A stretch of 64,000 bases of DNA from assembly GCF_040833965.1 (NCBI RefSeq), contig NZ_CP162142.1, positions 310,001 through 374,000 on the forward strand, in the 5' to 3' direction. Below the pieces are notes generated by a model that was not told the origin of the DNA, made no database searches, and saw only the letters and a list, made by a program, of their open reading frames with translations. Of the stretch, positions 1 through 9,520 are shown piece by piece. Within the stretch, counting starts at the first letter, position 1. Each line of letters begins with the position of its first letter. This DNA comes from Leptospira sp. WS39.C2 (GTDB lineage: Bacteria; Spirochaetota; Leptospiria; Leptospirales; Leptospiraceae). The position numbers and the translations under genes were made by a program.

Positions 1-745
1 TTTTACGAGTTGCACAGTAGACAATCGCGCGGCCCGGGAATTTCCTTCCATCTTTCCATGGAGTGAGTAGTTCCATCAGTCGGTCTGCTTTGTCCCGTTC
101 CTGGTTTGGGTATTCAACACTGAATTTTAAATTGGGTCGAAAAAAAGTCGACAAAACGACGTTAGGTGAATGCATGCCCAGGGATGTTTGGACATCAGTT
201 TGCACTTTTTCTGTAGCCGTGGCAGTGAGTGCTAAGATAGGAAAATTAGGTTGGGGGTGCCTTTCTCGTAGAATATGGATTTGGCGGTATTCTGGTCGGA
301 AATCATGCCCCCATTGGGAAACACAATGTGCTTCATCAACTACAAGGGAAAACAATTTGAATTCGCGAAAAATTCGAAAAAACCCATTGGATAGCGCTCG
401 TTCCGGTGATACGAGTAATACTCGAAGTTCCCCTCTGACCGCTTTTGAAAGAATGGTCATTTGTTCGACTTCGTCTTGGGTGGAATTACAGAAGGCAGCT
501 GGAATTCCTTTTGCAAGTAAACTTTCCATTTGGTCTTTCATAAGCGCTATGAGTGGAGATATAACAAGTGTAAGTTTGTCTTTTTGAATCGCAGCAGGGA
601 GTTGGTAAATGAGGGACTTTCCTGCACCTGTCGGTAAAATGGCAAGTGTGTCCTGGCCATCTAAAACCGATTGAATGGCTTCCCTTTGGCCTGGGCGAAA
701 TTCTGAAAAACCGAATTTGGTTTTGAGTTCCGAAAATAGATCCAA
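1..745 (-). CDS. recQ: RecQ-type ATP-dependent DNA helicase, N-terminal part (cut by window edge)
   Basis: This is the first ~248 codons of a superfamily 2 3'-5' DNA helicase; the rest lies beyond base 1. Translating the minus strand shows the RecQ Q-motif region ([14 protein letters not shown]), Walker A (LPTGAGKS), motif Ia ([10 protein letters not shown]), the DEAH box followed by the RecQ signature ([17 protein letters not shown]) and motif III (ALTATAT). RecQ unwinds recombination and stalled-fork intermediates. No ATG lies in frame near the 5' end. The first plausible start is TTG at 745, with only a weak purine stretch upstream, so the exact start is uncertain. It diverges from the MBOAT gene across a ~113-base gap that must hold both promoters. 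The family call is firm; the RQC and HRDC domains cannot be seen here. Confidence 0.93.
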   Translation of the reverse strand, partial: MDLFSELKTKFGFSEFRPGQREAIQSVLDGQDTLAILPTGAGKSLIYQLPAAIQKDKLTLVISPLIALMKDQMESLLAKGIPAAFCNSTQDEVEQMTILSKAVRGELRVLLVSPERALSNGFFRIFREFKLFSLVVDEAHCVSQWGHDFRPEYRQIHILRERHPQPNFPILALTATATEKVQTDVQTSLGMHSPNVVLSTFFRPNLKFSVEYPNQERDKADRLMELLTPWKDGRKFPGRAIVYCATRK

Positions 746-858
746 AGTAACTCTTAGATTCTTGGGAAATAGGAACGGGTCAACGATAAGATTCTCCCTT
801 TTTGCCTCATTTTTGAATTTTACAGAAACCGCTGACCTTGAAATTGTAACGAAGACCG

Positions 859-2415
859 ATGCTTTTTAACACCTTTGTCTTTTTACTATTCTTTCTCATT
901 GTGTATTCGGTTTTTTTATGTTTTGGATGGTTTGCCAAAAAACAGAAATGGGCATACCGTGCACAAAACCTTTGGTTACTCTTTGCTTCTTACTTTTTTT
1001 ACGGATGGTGGGAATGGTTTTTTCTCACCCTCATTTTACTCAGCACCATCATTGATTACATTGCAGCAAGGTCCATTGAATCCTCGCAAAACCAAATGCG
1101 AAGGAGGCTCTACTTAGCAGTTTCGATTTTTGCCAATCTGGGCCTTCTTTTTACCATGAAGTACTATGATTTTTTTGCAGTGAATTTGATAGATTCTTGG
1201 AACCAAATAGCCATTTGGCTTGGGGGGAGTGCTGCTACAGATTCGAGTACTTACTTACTCAAAAACATTGTCCTTCCTGTGGGGATTAGTTTTTATACCT
1301 TCCAAACAATGTCCTATACAATCGATGTGTATAGACAACAAATCAAAGCAGAAAAAGACTTTTTTGATTTTGCATTGTTTGTGAATTTTTTCCCACAACT
1401 CGTGGCAGGTCCCATTGAAAGGGCACAGGATTTACTACCACAACTCAAAGCACCTAAGTTTCCCACAATGGATGGTGTTCAAAAAGGATTGTACGATATT
1501 TTACTTGGATACTTTATGAAAGTATATGTGGCGGACAATTTAGCCACTTATGTTGACCAAGTATTTTTTGCAGGTAAATCGTTTTACACCCAAAACCCTG
1601 AAATCATCCAGTCTATGGACGGCTCACAAGTGTTTGTCGGTGGTTTTTTGTTTTTGACTCAGATTTATTGTGACTTTGCAGGTTATTCTTTTATAGCCCT
1701 TGGAATCTCAAGGTTACTTGGTGTGACTCTCACAGTGAACTTCGAAACTCCTGAATTTTCAAAAACACCTACAGAGTTTTGGAATCGTTGGCATGTAACA
1801 CTAAACAGGTGGTTTCGGGATTATATTTATATTTCTCTTGGTGGTAGTAAATACGGAAAATTTGCTCAATACAGAAATTTATGTATCATCTTCTTTTTGT
1901 CTGGGCTTTGGCATGGAGCCAATTGGACCTTCATCACATGGGGTTGTTTACAAGGTGTATACACGATGATTTACCTTGTGGCCTTTTCGAAAAAGAAAGA
2001 AGATTTAGGTGATAAAATTCCAGAAACCTCCCACTCATTTTCTACAAAACTTTCCCAAATTGTATCTGGGACCTCTAGTCGCATATTTGTGTATTTACTC
2101 GTTGCATTTAGTGGTGTTGCCTTTCGGTCTTATGATGCAAATATGATGTTTGTGTACTTTCAAAAATTCTTAAGTGTATGGACTTGGGACTTTTATCCGA
2201 ATAATAATGTGAAAAACATGTTTGGACTTTGGGAGGAATACTTCAAAATTTTCCTTCCACTACTCATCTTGGATGGCATCACTTATTTCAAAAAAGAAAG
2301 GTATTGGATTTTTTTGACACACCCACTCATCCAAGCTTTTGTATTATCGTTTATGGCATTTCTCATCCTCACAAGAGGAGTATTCGGAAAAGAGGTAATT
2401 TACTTTGCGTTCTAA
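859..2415 (+). CDS. MBOAT family O-acyltransferase (AlgI-like)
   Basis: This is a 518-residue polytopic inner-membrane acyltransferase of the AlgI/DltB type. Such proteins move acyl groups across the membrane onto a polysaccharide or envelope glycan. The sequence shows many hydrophobic segments, the MBOAT block [18 protein letters not shown] near residue 306, and the invariant histidine in [11 protein letters not shown] at residue 352. The length fits the family. Its 3' end overlaps the next gene by 11 bases, and that gene encodes an SGNH-like protein. The pair resembles AlgI with AlgJ/AlgX, in which one partner carries the acyl group over and the other transfers it. The acceptor is unknown; LPS O-antigen or an exopolysaccharide is a guess. 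Start is ATG 859 with a weak GAAG upstream. Confidence 0.93.
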   Translation: MLFNTFVFLLFFLIVYSVFLCFGWFAKKQKWAYRAQNLWLLFASYFFYGWWEWFFLTLILLSTIIDYIAARSIESSQNQMRRRLYLAVSIFANLGLLFTMKYYDFFAVNLIDSWNQIAIWLGGSAATDSSTYLLKNIVLPVGISFYTFQTMSYTIDVYRQQIKAEKDFFDFALFVNFFPQLVAGPIERAQDLLPQLKAPKFPTMDGVQKGLYDILLGYFMKVYVADNLATYVDQVFFAGKSFYTQNPEIIQSMDGSQVFVGGFLFLTQIYCDFAGYSFIALGISRLLGVTLTVNFETPEFSKTPTEFWNRWHVTLNRWFRDYIYISLGGSKYGKFAQYRNLCIIFFLSGLWHGANWTFITWGCLQGVYTMIYLVAFSKKKEDLGDKIPETSHSFSTKLSQIVSGTSSRIFVYLLVAFSGVAFRSYDANMMFVYFQKFLSVWTWDFYPNNNVKNMFGLWEEYFKIFLPLLILDGITYFKKERYWIFLTHPLIQAFVLSFMAFLILTRGVFGKEVIYFAF

Positions 2416-3682
2416 ATTTTTAGGCATTGGTCTTACACTTTTATTCTTTTTAGTTTTGGAAATCACCGTACGTGTCACGGGAATTCATTATTTAGAACAA
2501 CCAGAAATCTTTTTTGTAAATTTAAAGAAAAACTTTGTCGAATCTGGCAAAGGTGATGCCGATATCATCGTGTTAGGTGACTCAAGATCCATGGCACTTG
2601 CCGGATATGCAAAAGATGAAAACACGGAATATTCGGTATACAACCATAGTTTGCCTGCTATGGGTCCGAAATACTACCGATTCTTTTTAGACAAATACTT
2701 AGAGAAGGGAAACAAAAAACCAAAAATGGTTTTGTTTGCCGCCTCGCCAAAGTTATATGCCACAGGTTATGGGCCACCATTGTATGATCCAGATGCAAAG
2801 GTTGTCAAAGAAAACGAATCTCTCTCTCAATTTGTGAAACGTAGGTGGAACGAAGGTTTTGAAAAAAACTTTTTTAGAACCCAATCCAAACCCAATGTCA
2901 TCAGTTATAGTGGGAAACAAGAAGATGCCAACCAAATCCTTTGGGAGTTTTTTGGACACAGATACCTCCACCAATTTACCTTTGGCGAATTATCCGAACA
3001 ATATTCTGGCGTTGAACGATTGTTCATCTTATCAAAGGCAACTCCACTACTATACGAATCCTACAGGTTCCATGGTGCTATCCGCAATTCACTTAGCCTT
3101 TCCAATTGGAAAATAGATAAACAGTACAAAGAAAAATCGATCTTTTGTGAATCCTGTGAAAATATTGAAGCTGGTTTGTGCAAACCATCTGCTTCCCAAC
3201 TCGAAGACAATTTAACCATTGAAGACCAAATCAACCGTCATTTTGGGAAATATAATATTTCCAATCGACTGAAACCAGAGTTAGTGCTCTTTTCCAAACA
3301 AATGATTCGAAAGGAACTGGATGAGGAATTAAAAAATCCAAATGAAAATTTTGATCCCAATCCAGATTTTGTCGTATTAGAAGATTTGATCCGTTATACG
3401 GAAGAAAAGGGCATCCCATTCGGTATGGTGTATTTGCCGTGGATCAAGGAACGTCAGGAAGCTCCGGAATCAAAGGCTTTACTTTCCAAGTTAATCATTT
3501 TTTTCCAAAACCACCCAAGTACAAAACTCTTTTTCTTTCCCGAATCTTCCTACCCTTCGGAGCGTTTTGTAGATAATATCCATTACGATTGCCGAGGGGA
3601 AAAACGGGTAAACGAAGAATTCCGCCAAATTGTCCTGCCACAAGTCTTTCGTTTTTTATCTTCTAAACAAAAATCCAATTGA
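2405..3682 (+). CDS. DUF1574/SGNH-hydrolase-like envelope protein
   Basis: This 425-residue protein begins with a single N-terminal hydrophobic anchor (residues ~4-20). It then shows an SGNH-type block I (IIVLGDSRSMAL, ~residues 53-64) and, near the C-terminus, a D-x-x-H block (FVDNIHYD), the arrangement expected of a GDSL/SGNH acyltransferase or esterase. This matches the DUF1574 proteins paired with MBOAT genes in leptospires. The start is TTG at 2405, chosen because AGAGG lies about eight bases upstream and the hydrophobic anchor begins right after it. The 11-base overlap with the MBOAT gene suggests coupled translation and a shared role in periplasmic O-acylation. The enzymatic role is inferred from motifs and neighbour. 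Confidence 0.8.
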   Translation: MRSKFLGIGLTLLFFLVLEITVRVTGIHYLEQPEIFFVNLKKNFVESGKGDADIIVLGDSRSMALAGYAKDENTEYSVYNHSLPAMGPKYYRFFLDKYLEKGNKKPKMVLFAASPKLYATGYGPPLYDPDAKVVKENESLSQFVKRRWNEGFEKNFFRTQSKPNVISYSGKQEDANQILWEFFGHRYLHQFTFGELSEQYSGVERLFILSKATPLLYESYRFHGAIRNSLSLSNWKIDKQYKEKSIFCESCENIEAGLCKPSASQLEDNLTIEDQINRHFGKYNISNRLKPELVLFSKQMIRKELDEELKNPNENFDPNPDFVVLEDLIRYTEEKGIPFGMVYLPWIKERQEAPESKALLSKLIIFFQNHPSTKLFFFPESSYPSERFVDNIHYDCRGEKRVNEEFRQIVLPQVFRFLSSKQKSN

Positions 3683-3741
3683 TTTCCGATTTCTAGTGTT
3701 GGAGAATGAGGCACTCCATCCGGATAAGAGGAAACCCAATC

Positions 3742-5448
3742 ATGTTTTCGTTACGAAACATATTTGTTTGTATTCTATCTGCCTATCTCATCGGATTACC
3801 GGTGTTTGCGCAGAACCGTTATGCGTTGTTCATAGGAACGAACTACAAAGGGAACACAGCTAAAATCCCTGAGTTGAATCTCTGTGAAGCAGATGCGAAT
3901 TTTTTAAAAGAGAAAATCCAAAAAAAAGGAAACTTTAAGGATATCAAAGTCCTGTTAGGTTCCATGGTGACTCGGGAAAATGTCAAAAACGCAATCACCC
4001 AATTAGGAAAAGTCGTTGGGAAAGAGGATTCAGTGTTTTTGTATTTCTCAGGTCATGGGATGTACATGAAAGATGCGAAGGCAAAAAATGGAATGCGTAA
4101 CTACTTAATTTGTTACGATCGACCGCATATTTCCGATGAAGAACTCAATGAATTTTTAACAGAAATCAAATCTCCAAAAACAGTTTTAGTCATGGATTGT
4201 TGTTATTCGGGAGGGATTGCCAAAAAAGGAAAAAACACTCGCGGTGCCGCAGAAATTCCCATTGCGCAAGGCAATGACGGGGTTGTCCGCCAAAACGCAG
4301 AAGATTATTTTTTCCAAGACAAAGCAGTCATTTCCTCATCAGATGATGACCAAACATCTATTGAAGTAGGGGGAACCATCAACCATGGGATTTTCACTTA
4401 CAATTTTGGAAATGCACTTGAAAAAGCAGACCTCAACAAAGACAGCGTGGTCACTGCTTTAGAAGCATTTTTTGTAGCGAAAGAAGAAACGGTGAAAATG
4501 GCTCGCCAGTTCAACCATGAACAAACCCCACAAGTTTCTGGGAATGCCGCAGGGATTTTCCTTTCAGGTGCTCCAAAACCACAAACCCCTCCACCAAAAC
4601 CACCAAATGTTGTGGTGAATGTTCCCATCACTCCAGTGGAAACAACCACACCTAACAACAACCAAACCACAACGCCCGTTGCACCAGAGCCAGAGCCAAC
4701 TCCCGCTAACGAAACAACTGTGGTCATTCCGCCAATCACAGAAGTAGAACCACCAGCTCCTCCTTCTGTATCTACGGGAAACATTCTCATTCGGACTTCT
4801 ATCATCAAAGATAAGTCCTATGGGGGAGCGGCAACTAAGTCTCCGTATGACTTACTCAACAAACAAGGCAAACTCAAGTCATCCAAACCAGAAGAAAAAA
4901 TCCGTGCGATCAAAGTCCTCGTGGATGACCAGGAATACAAAGCACAAGTCACAACGGAAAAATCAAAAATTTGGGGTTCTATCTCTAAAAACGGAACTCT
5001 CATTCCAGGTGATATCTATAATGTGAAGATAGACAACCTTCCTGCAGGAGTGCACCAAATCGAAGTCCGTGCTGACAATTACCCTATTTACAAAACCGCA
5101 ACGGCAGTGATTCCGAAACAAACGGTGACAGTGGATGCAACAAGTTCCATGGATGGATTTGGTGCGATACGAGGGAGGGTCTTTTTCAAAACCTTGGACA
5201 ACCCGATCGAAAAACACCCGATTTATATGCCAACGGTTGTGTCCACTAACCAAATCTTCAAGGTCACAACAGACAAAGATGGGTACTTTTGGTTTACCAA
5301 CCTAAAACCTGGAAAATACGAAATCAGAGCTAGTTTCATGGAAGAAATGAAACTTGAAAACTCGGAGATTGTGGTAAAACCAGGCGAGGTGACAACGGTA
5401 GAAATCATCCTCAATAAAAAATTGAGTTATACGAAAACCAAATACTAA
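3742..5448 (+). CDS. Exported caspase-like (peptidase C14) protein with a regulatory-type beta domain
   Basis: The protein has a signal peptide (residues 1-23, likely cut in VFA-QN), a caspase-fold domain (~25-275), a proline/threonine-rich linker (~280-340) and a C-terminal part. The C-terminal part ends in a carboxypeptidase-regulatory-like beta sandwich (GAIRGRVFFKT through the GKYEIRASF and EIVVKPGE segments). The catalytic dyad looks intact: His105 in YFSGHGMYM and Cys154 in VMDCCYSGG. I moved the start from ATG 3706 to ATG 3742 because AAGAGGA lies just upstream of it and the signal peptide begins there, giving 568 residues. Metacaspase-like enzymes usually cut after Arg or Lys; the substrate here is unknown. 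Two hairpins follow the stop codon. Confidence 0.87.
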   Translation: MFSLRNIFVCILSAYLIGLPVFAQNRYALFIGTNYKGNTAKIPELNLCEADANFLKEKIQKKGNFKDIKVLLGSMVTRENVKNAITQLGKVVGKEDSVFLYFSGHGMYMKDAKAKNGMRNYLICYDRPHISDEELNEFLTEIKSPKTVLVMDCCYSGGIAKKGKNTRGAAEIPIAQGNDGVVRQNAEDYFFQDKAVISSSDDDQTSIEVGGTINHGIFTYNFGNALEKADLNKDSVVTALEAFFVAKEETVKMARQFNHEQTPQVSGNAAGIFLSGAPKPQTPPPKPPNVVVNVPITPVETTTPNNNQTTTPVAPEPEPTPANETTVVIPPITEVEPPAPPSVSTGNILIRTSIIKDKSYGGAATKSPYDLLNKQGKLKSSKPEEKIRAIKVLVDDQEYKAQVTTEKSKIWGSISKNGTLIPGDIYNVKIDNLPAGVHQIEVRADNYPIYKTATAVIPKQTVTVDATSSMDGFGAIRGRVFFKTLDNPIEKHPIYMPTVVSTNQIFKVTTDKDGYFWFTNLKPGKYEIRASFMEEMKLENSEIVVKPGEVTTVEIILNKKLSYTKTKY

Positions 5449-5465
5449 CCACTACCTTTTTCAAT

Positions 5466-5495
5466 CACCTAAACTCTTACCAAAGAGTTTAGGTG
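5466..5495. terminator. Perfect 13-bp hairpin after the caspase-like gene
   Basis: CACCTAAACTCTT is followed by the loop ACCA and its exact complement AAGAGTTTAGGTG. No T run follows, so it may be an RNA 3'-end protector or act together with the next hairpin, and not terminate by itself. Confidence 0.5.
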
Positions 5496-5506
5496 AAGGA
5501 ATTGTC

Positions 5507-5537
5507 AAAAAGGCCCTCTCTGGAGGGTCTTTTCTTT
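5507..5537 (+). terminator. Rho-independent terminator
   Basis: AAAAGGCCCTC, the loop TCTG and GAGGGTCTTTTCTTT form a stem with one mismatch, an A run before it and a T-rich tail after it. This is a bidirectional-looking intrinsic terminator for the caspase-like transcript. Confidence 0.75.
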
Positions 5538-5682
5538 GCAAACCACTCCTTGAAATCTACGAAACACCACCTTTTTTCCCCGAGAAACCAACGCACAATG
5601 CAGACATTTTGATTTCCTGGTACCTTGGTACGCCAGATTCTAATCCCATTCCCCTCATTCTTCCATTGTAGACAAGCCAAAT

Positions 5683-5723
5683 GATTAATTTTAATCTAGA
5701 TTTGATTAAAATTAATCTAGATT
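5683..5723. promoter_or_regulatory. Twin AATCTAGATT palindromes, 21 bp apart (operator-like)
   Basis: The 12-mer TTAATCTAGATT occurs at 5691-5702 and again at 5712-5723. Its core AATCTAGATT is itself a perfect palindrome. The centres are 21 bp apart, two helical turns, so two dimers could bind on the same face of the DNA. The surrounding arms also make a 14-bp inverted repeat, GATTAATTTTAATC (5683-5696) with its complement at 5704-5717. It sits ~145 bases before the small exported protein gene. Binding by a regulator is inferred. Confidence 0.5.
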
Positions 5724-5767
5724 ATGGGTTTTTTCTCCCTTTTGGTCGAAAACGAAGTTTTTTTCTA

Positions 5768-5839
5768 CTTTTTCCGATTGAATTTAATCCCTATTTTCGG
5801 AATTCTATAGTCATAAAAGAAAAAGGGAATCGGAAAAAG
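5768..5839 (+). repeat. Long-range 12-bp inverted repeat in the leader of the 5866 gene
   Basis: CTTTTTCCGATT (5768-5779) and its exact complement AATCGGAAAAAG (5828-5839) are separated by 48 bases. If transcribed, the stem would end about 15 bases before the AGAGAGG ribosome binding site at 5854-5860 and could influence translation. Confidence 0.5.
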
Positions 5840-5865
5840 AGGTTCCCAGATCTAGAGAGGATCAC

Positions 5866-6231
5866 ATGAAAACAACAAAAATAATCGCAACAGGGATCTT
5901 AGCAATGGGACTTGCAACAGCAAACCTACATGCATTAGACACAAACGAAAGATTGGAACTTTTGGAGTCTGCTATGATTGAACAAGCAACAACTCCAGCG
6001 CAAAAATCTGCCGTTTCGGAATACCTTGCAAACGTTGCGAAAGAAAAAACAGAATTGGCCCAAGCACTTCGTGAGAGAGCTGGATCAACTCGTGGTGGTA
6101 AGGCTCTTAGCCAAATGAACGAGAAGAAGGAACTCCTTCGCCGTGCAGAAGCTCTTGAAAAAGAAGCTAAGAAATACCAAACTGTCTCTATGGACCTCAA
6201 CGCAAAGTCCATGCAGGTAGCACAAAACTAA
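5866..6231 (+). CDS. Small exported alpha-helical protein of unknown function
   Basis: This 121-residue protein has a signal peptide (residues ~1-23, ending around LHALD). The rest is charged and mostly helical, rich in Glu, Lys and Ala, including an EKKELLRRAEALEKEAKKYQ stretch that could form a coiled coil. I do not recognise a domain. The start ATG 5866 has a strong ribosome binding site (GAGAGG, five bases upstream). The gene stands alone: it has a complex leader upstream and a good terminator downstream that separates it from ftsQ. This suggests its own regulation and perhaps high expression. A periplasmic location is inferred from the signal peptide. Confidence 0.85.
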   Translation: MKTTKIIATGILAMGLATANLHALDTNERLELLESAMIEQATTPAQKSAVSEYLANVAKEKTELAQALRERAGSTRGGKALSQMNEKKELLRRAEALEKEAKKYQTVSMDLNAKSMQVAQN

Positions 6232-6261
6232 GCCACTCAAATTCAATTTGAGTCTTGCGAG

Positions 6262-6289
6262 AAAGGTCAGGTTCGCCTGGCCTTTTTTT
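6262..6289 (+). terminator. Rho-independent terminator with TTCG loop
   Basis: AAAGGTCAGG, the tetraloop TTCG and CCTGGCCTTT pair over ten positions (one G-T pair) and run into seven Ts. This is a textbook intrinsic terminator for the 5866 gene and isolates it from ftsQ. Confidence 0.9.
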
Positions 6290-6344
6290 ATGCCCTCTTG
6301 ATAAATGCTTTCCAAACAATCTAACTATGTGACATAATCAATAT

Positions 6345-7076
6345 ATGGTTGACACCCCCCAAGAAATCAAAGAAAAACGATTTGGGCGTGTGATTCCGAT
6401 CCTCCTTGTCCTTTCAGGGCTTATTGCTCTTGGACTGGTATTTCGTTGGGGGAGGCCTGTCCAACCTCTAGTTCGTTTGGAGTGGGAAGGTTTACAATAC
6501 TTATCTCCACCTGATCTTTTGGTCTATTTGGGAACGGATTCTGAGTCACCAAACATGAGTGAGTGGAAGGATTGGGAGAAAAAACTCTCTAACCACCCTC
6601 GGATCAAAAAAGTTCGAATCACGAGAGACCCTGACGGATTTCTTTCGATTCATATAGAGGAGAAAGTCGCAGAATTTGTCATACATGTAGGTAGTTCTCT
6701 TTATGAAGTGGATGAAGGATTACAAATTTTATCCAAAGACCAAGTATTAAACACTCACTTAATTGTTGTTAGTGGAGCGTTTACAGTAGGAGAACAAAAA
6801 CTAGAAGGCAGACAGATTTTTGATATCACAAAAGAAATGCGATATGCTTTATCCTTATACCCAGCACTCTTCACTCGAATCTCCGAACTTGTTGTCGAAC
6901 GTGACGGAAATTATACTATGTATTTAAAATCTCCAAAACCGATGAAGGTGTATTTGGGTGATAAATTAGAACTAAATGTATTTCGTAAATTATATGCATC
7001 TTTAGCTTATATGGAAGCAGAATCCATCAAAGCAGTTTCCATTGATTTGAGAGGAGAAGACGCAGTTTACCATTAA
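6345..7076 (+). CDS. ftsQ: Cell division protein FtsQ/DivIB
   Basis: This 243-residue bitopic membrane protein has a short cytoplasmic N-terminus, one transmembrane segment (~residues 16-35, [16 protein letters not shown]) and a periplasmic POTRA domain (~40-110, including the [18 protein letters not shown] stretch typical of POTRA), followed by the beta domain. FtsQ links early and late divisome proteins in the septum. Sequence identity alone is weak, as is usual for FtsQ, but its position directly before ftsA and ftsZ settles the call. The start is ATG 6345, without a clear Shine-Dalgarno sequence. A TTGATA at 6298 and TAACTA at 6322 make a possible promoter very close to the start codon. 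One base separates it from ftsA. Confidence 0.9.
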   Translation: MVDTPQEIKEKRFGRVIPILLVLSGLIALGLVFRWGRPVQPLVRLEWEGLQYLSPPDLLVYLGTDSESPNMSEWKDWEKKLSNHPRIKKVRITRDPDGFLSIHIEEKVAEFVIHVGSSLYEVDEGLQILSKDQVLNTHLIVVSGAFTVGEQKLEGRQIFDITKEMRYALSLYPALFTRISELVVERDGNYTMYLKSPKPMKVYLGDKLELNVFRKLYASLAYMEAESIKAVSIDLRGEDAVYH

Positions 7077-7077
7077 T

Positions 7078-8316
7078 ATGATCGAAGATGATTCACCTAT
7101 TATAACTGCATTGGACCTTGGTTCTTCTCTCGTGAAGGTTGTCATTGGGCGACTTATGGGAGACCATGAAATTGAAATCATTGGAACAGGAGTTTACCCT
7201 TCTACTGGGATTAAAAATGGTTCCATTGTAAATATTGAAACTACAACCAAATCGATAATAGAAGCGTTTGGTGATGCTGAACTCATGGCAGGACAAGAAA
7301 TTACATCAGTGGTTGTGAATGTTTCTGGTAAATCTGTCCATGGGTTTAATGAAAAAGGGATCATTGCAGTTACCAATAGAGAACGTATCGTATCTGAGAT
7401 GGATATAATGCGAGTTGTAGAAGCGGCGCAAGCGGTCCATGTTCCCAACGACCAACAAGTCATCCATGTTCTCACAAAAGAATTCAAAGTAGATGACCAA
7501 GTCAATATCAAAGATCCGATTGGAATGACAGGGGTTCGCCTTGAAGCAGAAGTACATATTGTATCTTGTGGAAATACTGCTCTTAATAATATTGATCGTT
7601 GTGTAGAACAATCTGGTTTGTTACAAATGGATAAGGTATTATCAAGCCTTGCTTCATCTGAGGCAATATTAACCGCTGGTGAAAAAGATTTAGGAACTGC
7701 AGTAGTTGATATTGGCGCAGGCATTTGTGACATCATCATTTATGTGGACGGTGGAATTGCGTTTTCGTCTGTAGTTCCGTTTGGTGGATTTCATATAACG
7801 AGTGATATTTCGATTGGTCTTAAAACCACTGTAGAAACAGCAGAAATCATCAAAAAACGTTATGGTCATACACGAATTGATTTGGTGGACCCAACAGAAA
7901 AATTTGAAATCCCTTCCATTTCCGGAAGACCAGCAAGGTCCGTATTCCGCCAAGAACTCGTTGAAATTTTAGAACCTCGCGTTCGAGAAATCTTAGAGAT
8001 GATCGACCATGAACTTGTTCGTTCTGGATTTAAGTCAAATTTAGCGGGAGGAGTGATCCTAACAGGTGGCACTTCTCTATTACAAGGGATTGAAGCTACT
8101 GCTGAAGAAGTGTTTCGGTTATCAGTAGGCCGAGCAAAACCTGCAGGACTTAGTGGACTTGTGGAAAGAATTGCAAGTCCTGAATATGCCACCGCCGTTG
8201 GTCTGATAAAATATAGTTCAAAGATACAAAACTTAGAACAAAAAAACATGCATTCTGTTTCTGACGGAGAAGGATGGATGAAAAAGGTTCGTCGTTGGAT
8301 GGAGAATAATCTCTAA
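7078..8316 (+). CDS. ftsA: Cell division protein FtsA
   Basis: This is an actin-fold ATPase of 412 residues that anchors FtsZ to the membrane and recruits later division proteins. Visible features are the phosphate-1 motif [14 protein letters not shown] (~11-24), the SHS2/1C subdomain region, the phosphate-2 motif [14 protein letters not shown] (~208-221), the adenosine motif [15 protein letters not shown] (~323-337), and a C-terminal amphipathic tail ([13 protein letters not shown]) that serves as the membrane-targeting helix. The length is typical. It lies one base after ftsQ and ten bases before ftsZ, so the three genes form the distal part of a dcw-type operon. Confidence 0.97.
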   Translation: MIEDDSPIITALDLGSSLVKVVIGRLMGDHEIEIIGTGVYPSTGIKNGSIVNIETTTKSIIEAFGDAELMAGQEITSVVVNVSGKSVHGFNEKGIIAVTNRERIVSEMDIMRVVEAAQAVHVPNDQQVIHVLTKEFKVDDQVNIKDPIGMTGVRLEAEVHIVSCGNTALNNIDRCVEQSGLLQMDKVLSSLASSEAILTAGEKDLGTAVVDIGAGICDIIIYVDGGIAFSSVVPFGGFHITSDISIGLKTTVETAEIIKKRYGHTRIDLVDPTEKFEIPSISGRPARSVFRQELVEILEPRVREILEMIDHELVRSGFKSNLAGGVILTGGTSLLQGIEATAEEVFRLSVGRAKPAGLSGLVERIASPEYATAVGLIKYSSKIQNLEQKNMHSVSDGEGWMKKVRRWMENNL

Positions 8317-8326
8317 GGAAAAATGA

Positions 8327-9520
8327 ATGTTATACCTAGAAGAAGAAAAAACTAGCCCAGCTATTATCAAAGTCATTGGAGTAGGTGGTGGTGGAATGAA
8401 CGCCGTCACAAGAATGGTAAATTCCAAAATGACAGGTGTAGACTTCATTGTCATGAACACCGACGAACAAGTATTACTTAAGTCTCCTGTAGAAGTCAAA
8501 ATCCAATTGGGTAATAAAGTGACCCGAGGTATGGGAGCTGGTGGTGATCCTGAGCTTGGCGAAAAAGCGGCGATTGAAGATAAGGAACGTATTGTTTCTG
8601 CCTTAAAAGGTGCCGACATGGTATTTGTCACTGCCGGTATGGGTGGAGGAACAGGAACAGGAGCTGCTCCGATCATTGCTGCCATCGCCAAAGAATTAAA
8701 ATGTTTAGTAGTTGGTGTTGTGACTGTCCCTTTTTCATTTGAAGGGAAACGAAGAGCAGAACTGGCCAAACAAGGAATTGACCAACTCCGTGCCAATGTA
8801 GATACCCTTATCACAATTCGGAATGATTCTATTTTCCAAGTGGTAGACAAAAACACACCATTTGATATGGCATTTCGAGTGATCGACGATATCCTGTTAA
8901 ACGGAGTACGTGGGATCAGTGACATCATCAACCACCCAGGGATCATCAATGTGGATTTTGCCGATGTGAAAACCATTATGAAAGACACCGGGGATGCCAT
9001 TTTAGGTGTGGGTGAAGGACGAGGTGAGTCTCGTGTAAGTGAAGCGGTCGAACAAGCCATCAACAACACTTTGTTAGAAGATTCCAGTATCCAAGGGGCC
9101 CATTCCCTTCTCATCAATGTGACAGGCGGGAGTGATCTCACCATCCATGAATGGAATGAAGTCTCTCAAATCATCACAGCACAAGCCGATCCCGATGCCA
9201 ATATCATCATTGGACTCAATGAAGACCAAAACCTAACAGATCAAATTCGGGTAACGGTGATCGCAACTGGATTTGCCAAAAAAGGAAAACAGTACCAAAG
9301 GGAACAAAAGGTAGTGGGTGGAGAAGAATCCATCTCGCCAATGGTATACTTACGAAAGTCAGAAGAAAAAGAATCTGGATTTACGAGGGAATCAGAAGTG
9401 GCAAAAGGGATCCGTCAAACTGGCAGAAGCTTCGGTGGTGCACAAAAACAATCCTCTCCATTTCAAAAATACGGAGAGGATTACGAGATTCCTACGTTTA
9501 TAAGAAAGAAATCGGACTAA
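8327..9520 (+). CDS. ftsZ: Cell division GTPase FtsZ
   Basis: This tubulin-like GTPase forms the Z ring. In 397 residues it shows the G-box [10 protein letters not shown] (~18-27), the tubulin signature GGGTGTG at residues 106-112, the T7 loop region ([11 protein letters not shown]) and the conserved C-terminal peptide IPTFIRKK (~388-395), which binds FtsA and other partners. The start is ATG 8327 with AAGGAAAA upstream; an out-of-frame ATG lies at 8323. A hairpin contains the stop codon and lies before the convergent lipoprotein gene. A 303-codon open frame on the other strand is a shadow of this gene. Confidence 0.99.
   Translation: MLYLEEEKTSPAIIKVIGVGGGGMNAVTRMVNSKMTGVDFIVMNTDEQVLLKSPVEVKIQLGNKVTRGMGAGGDPELGEKAAIEDKERIVSALKGADMVFVTAGMGGGTGTGAAPIIAAIAKELKCLVVGVVTVPFSFEGKRRAELAKQGIDQLRANVDTLITIRNDSIFQVVDKNTPFDMAFRVIDDILLNGVRGISDIINHPGIINVDFADVKTIMKDTGDAILGVGEGRGESRVSEAVEQAINNTLLEDSSIQGAHSLLINVTGGSDLTIHEWNEVSQIITAQADPDANIIIGLNEDQNLTDQIRVTVIATGFAKKGKQYQREQKVVGGEESISPMVYLRKSEEKESGFTRESEVAKGIRQTGRSFGGAQKQSSPFQKYGEDYEIPTFIRKKSD

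Larger units (their letters stand above)
5449..5865. other. 417-base non-coding stretch: two hairpins, twin palindromes and a long inverted repeat
   Basis: Reading left to right, it holds a 13-bp perfect hairpin (5466-5495), a terminator (5507-5537), an imperfect CTGGTACC/GGTACGCCAG inverted repeat (5617-5636), a pair of identical 10-bp palindromes (5693-5723) and a 12-bp inverted repeat (5768-5779 with 5828-5839) leading to the ribosome binding site of the next gene. A 63-codon minus-strand ORF starting with TTG (5489-5680) runs through the terminators and has no ribosome binding site, so I do not call it a gene. The composition is very AT-rich from 5680 on. Confidence 0.75.

Noticed and set aside
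63..587. 174-codon plus-strand frame over recQ
   Set aside because: The minus strand carries clear RecQ motifs at the same place; this frame is Ser/Arg-rich noise.
4398..4808. Gly/Val-rich minus-strand frame over the caspase-like gene
   Set aside because: It is the reverse of the Pro/Thr-rich linker codons and has no independent support.
5489..5680. 63-codon minus-strand frame in the intergenic stretch
   Set aside because: It begins with TTG, has no ribosome binding site and runs through two hairpins that look like terminators.
7194..7739. 181-codon minus-strand frame over ftsA
   Set aside because: It is a shadow of ftsA with low-complexity composition.
8233..9144. 303-codon open frame on the minus strand opposite ftsZ
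   Set aside because: It lies entirely over ftsZ and the end of ftsA, has an unnatural Ser/Pro/Ile-rich composition and no ribosome binding site.
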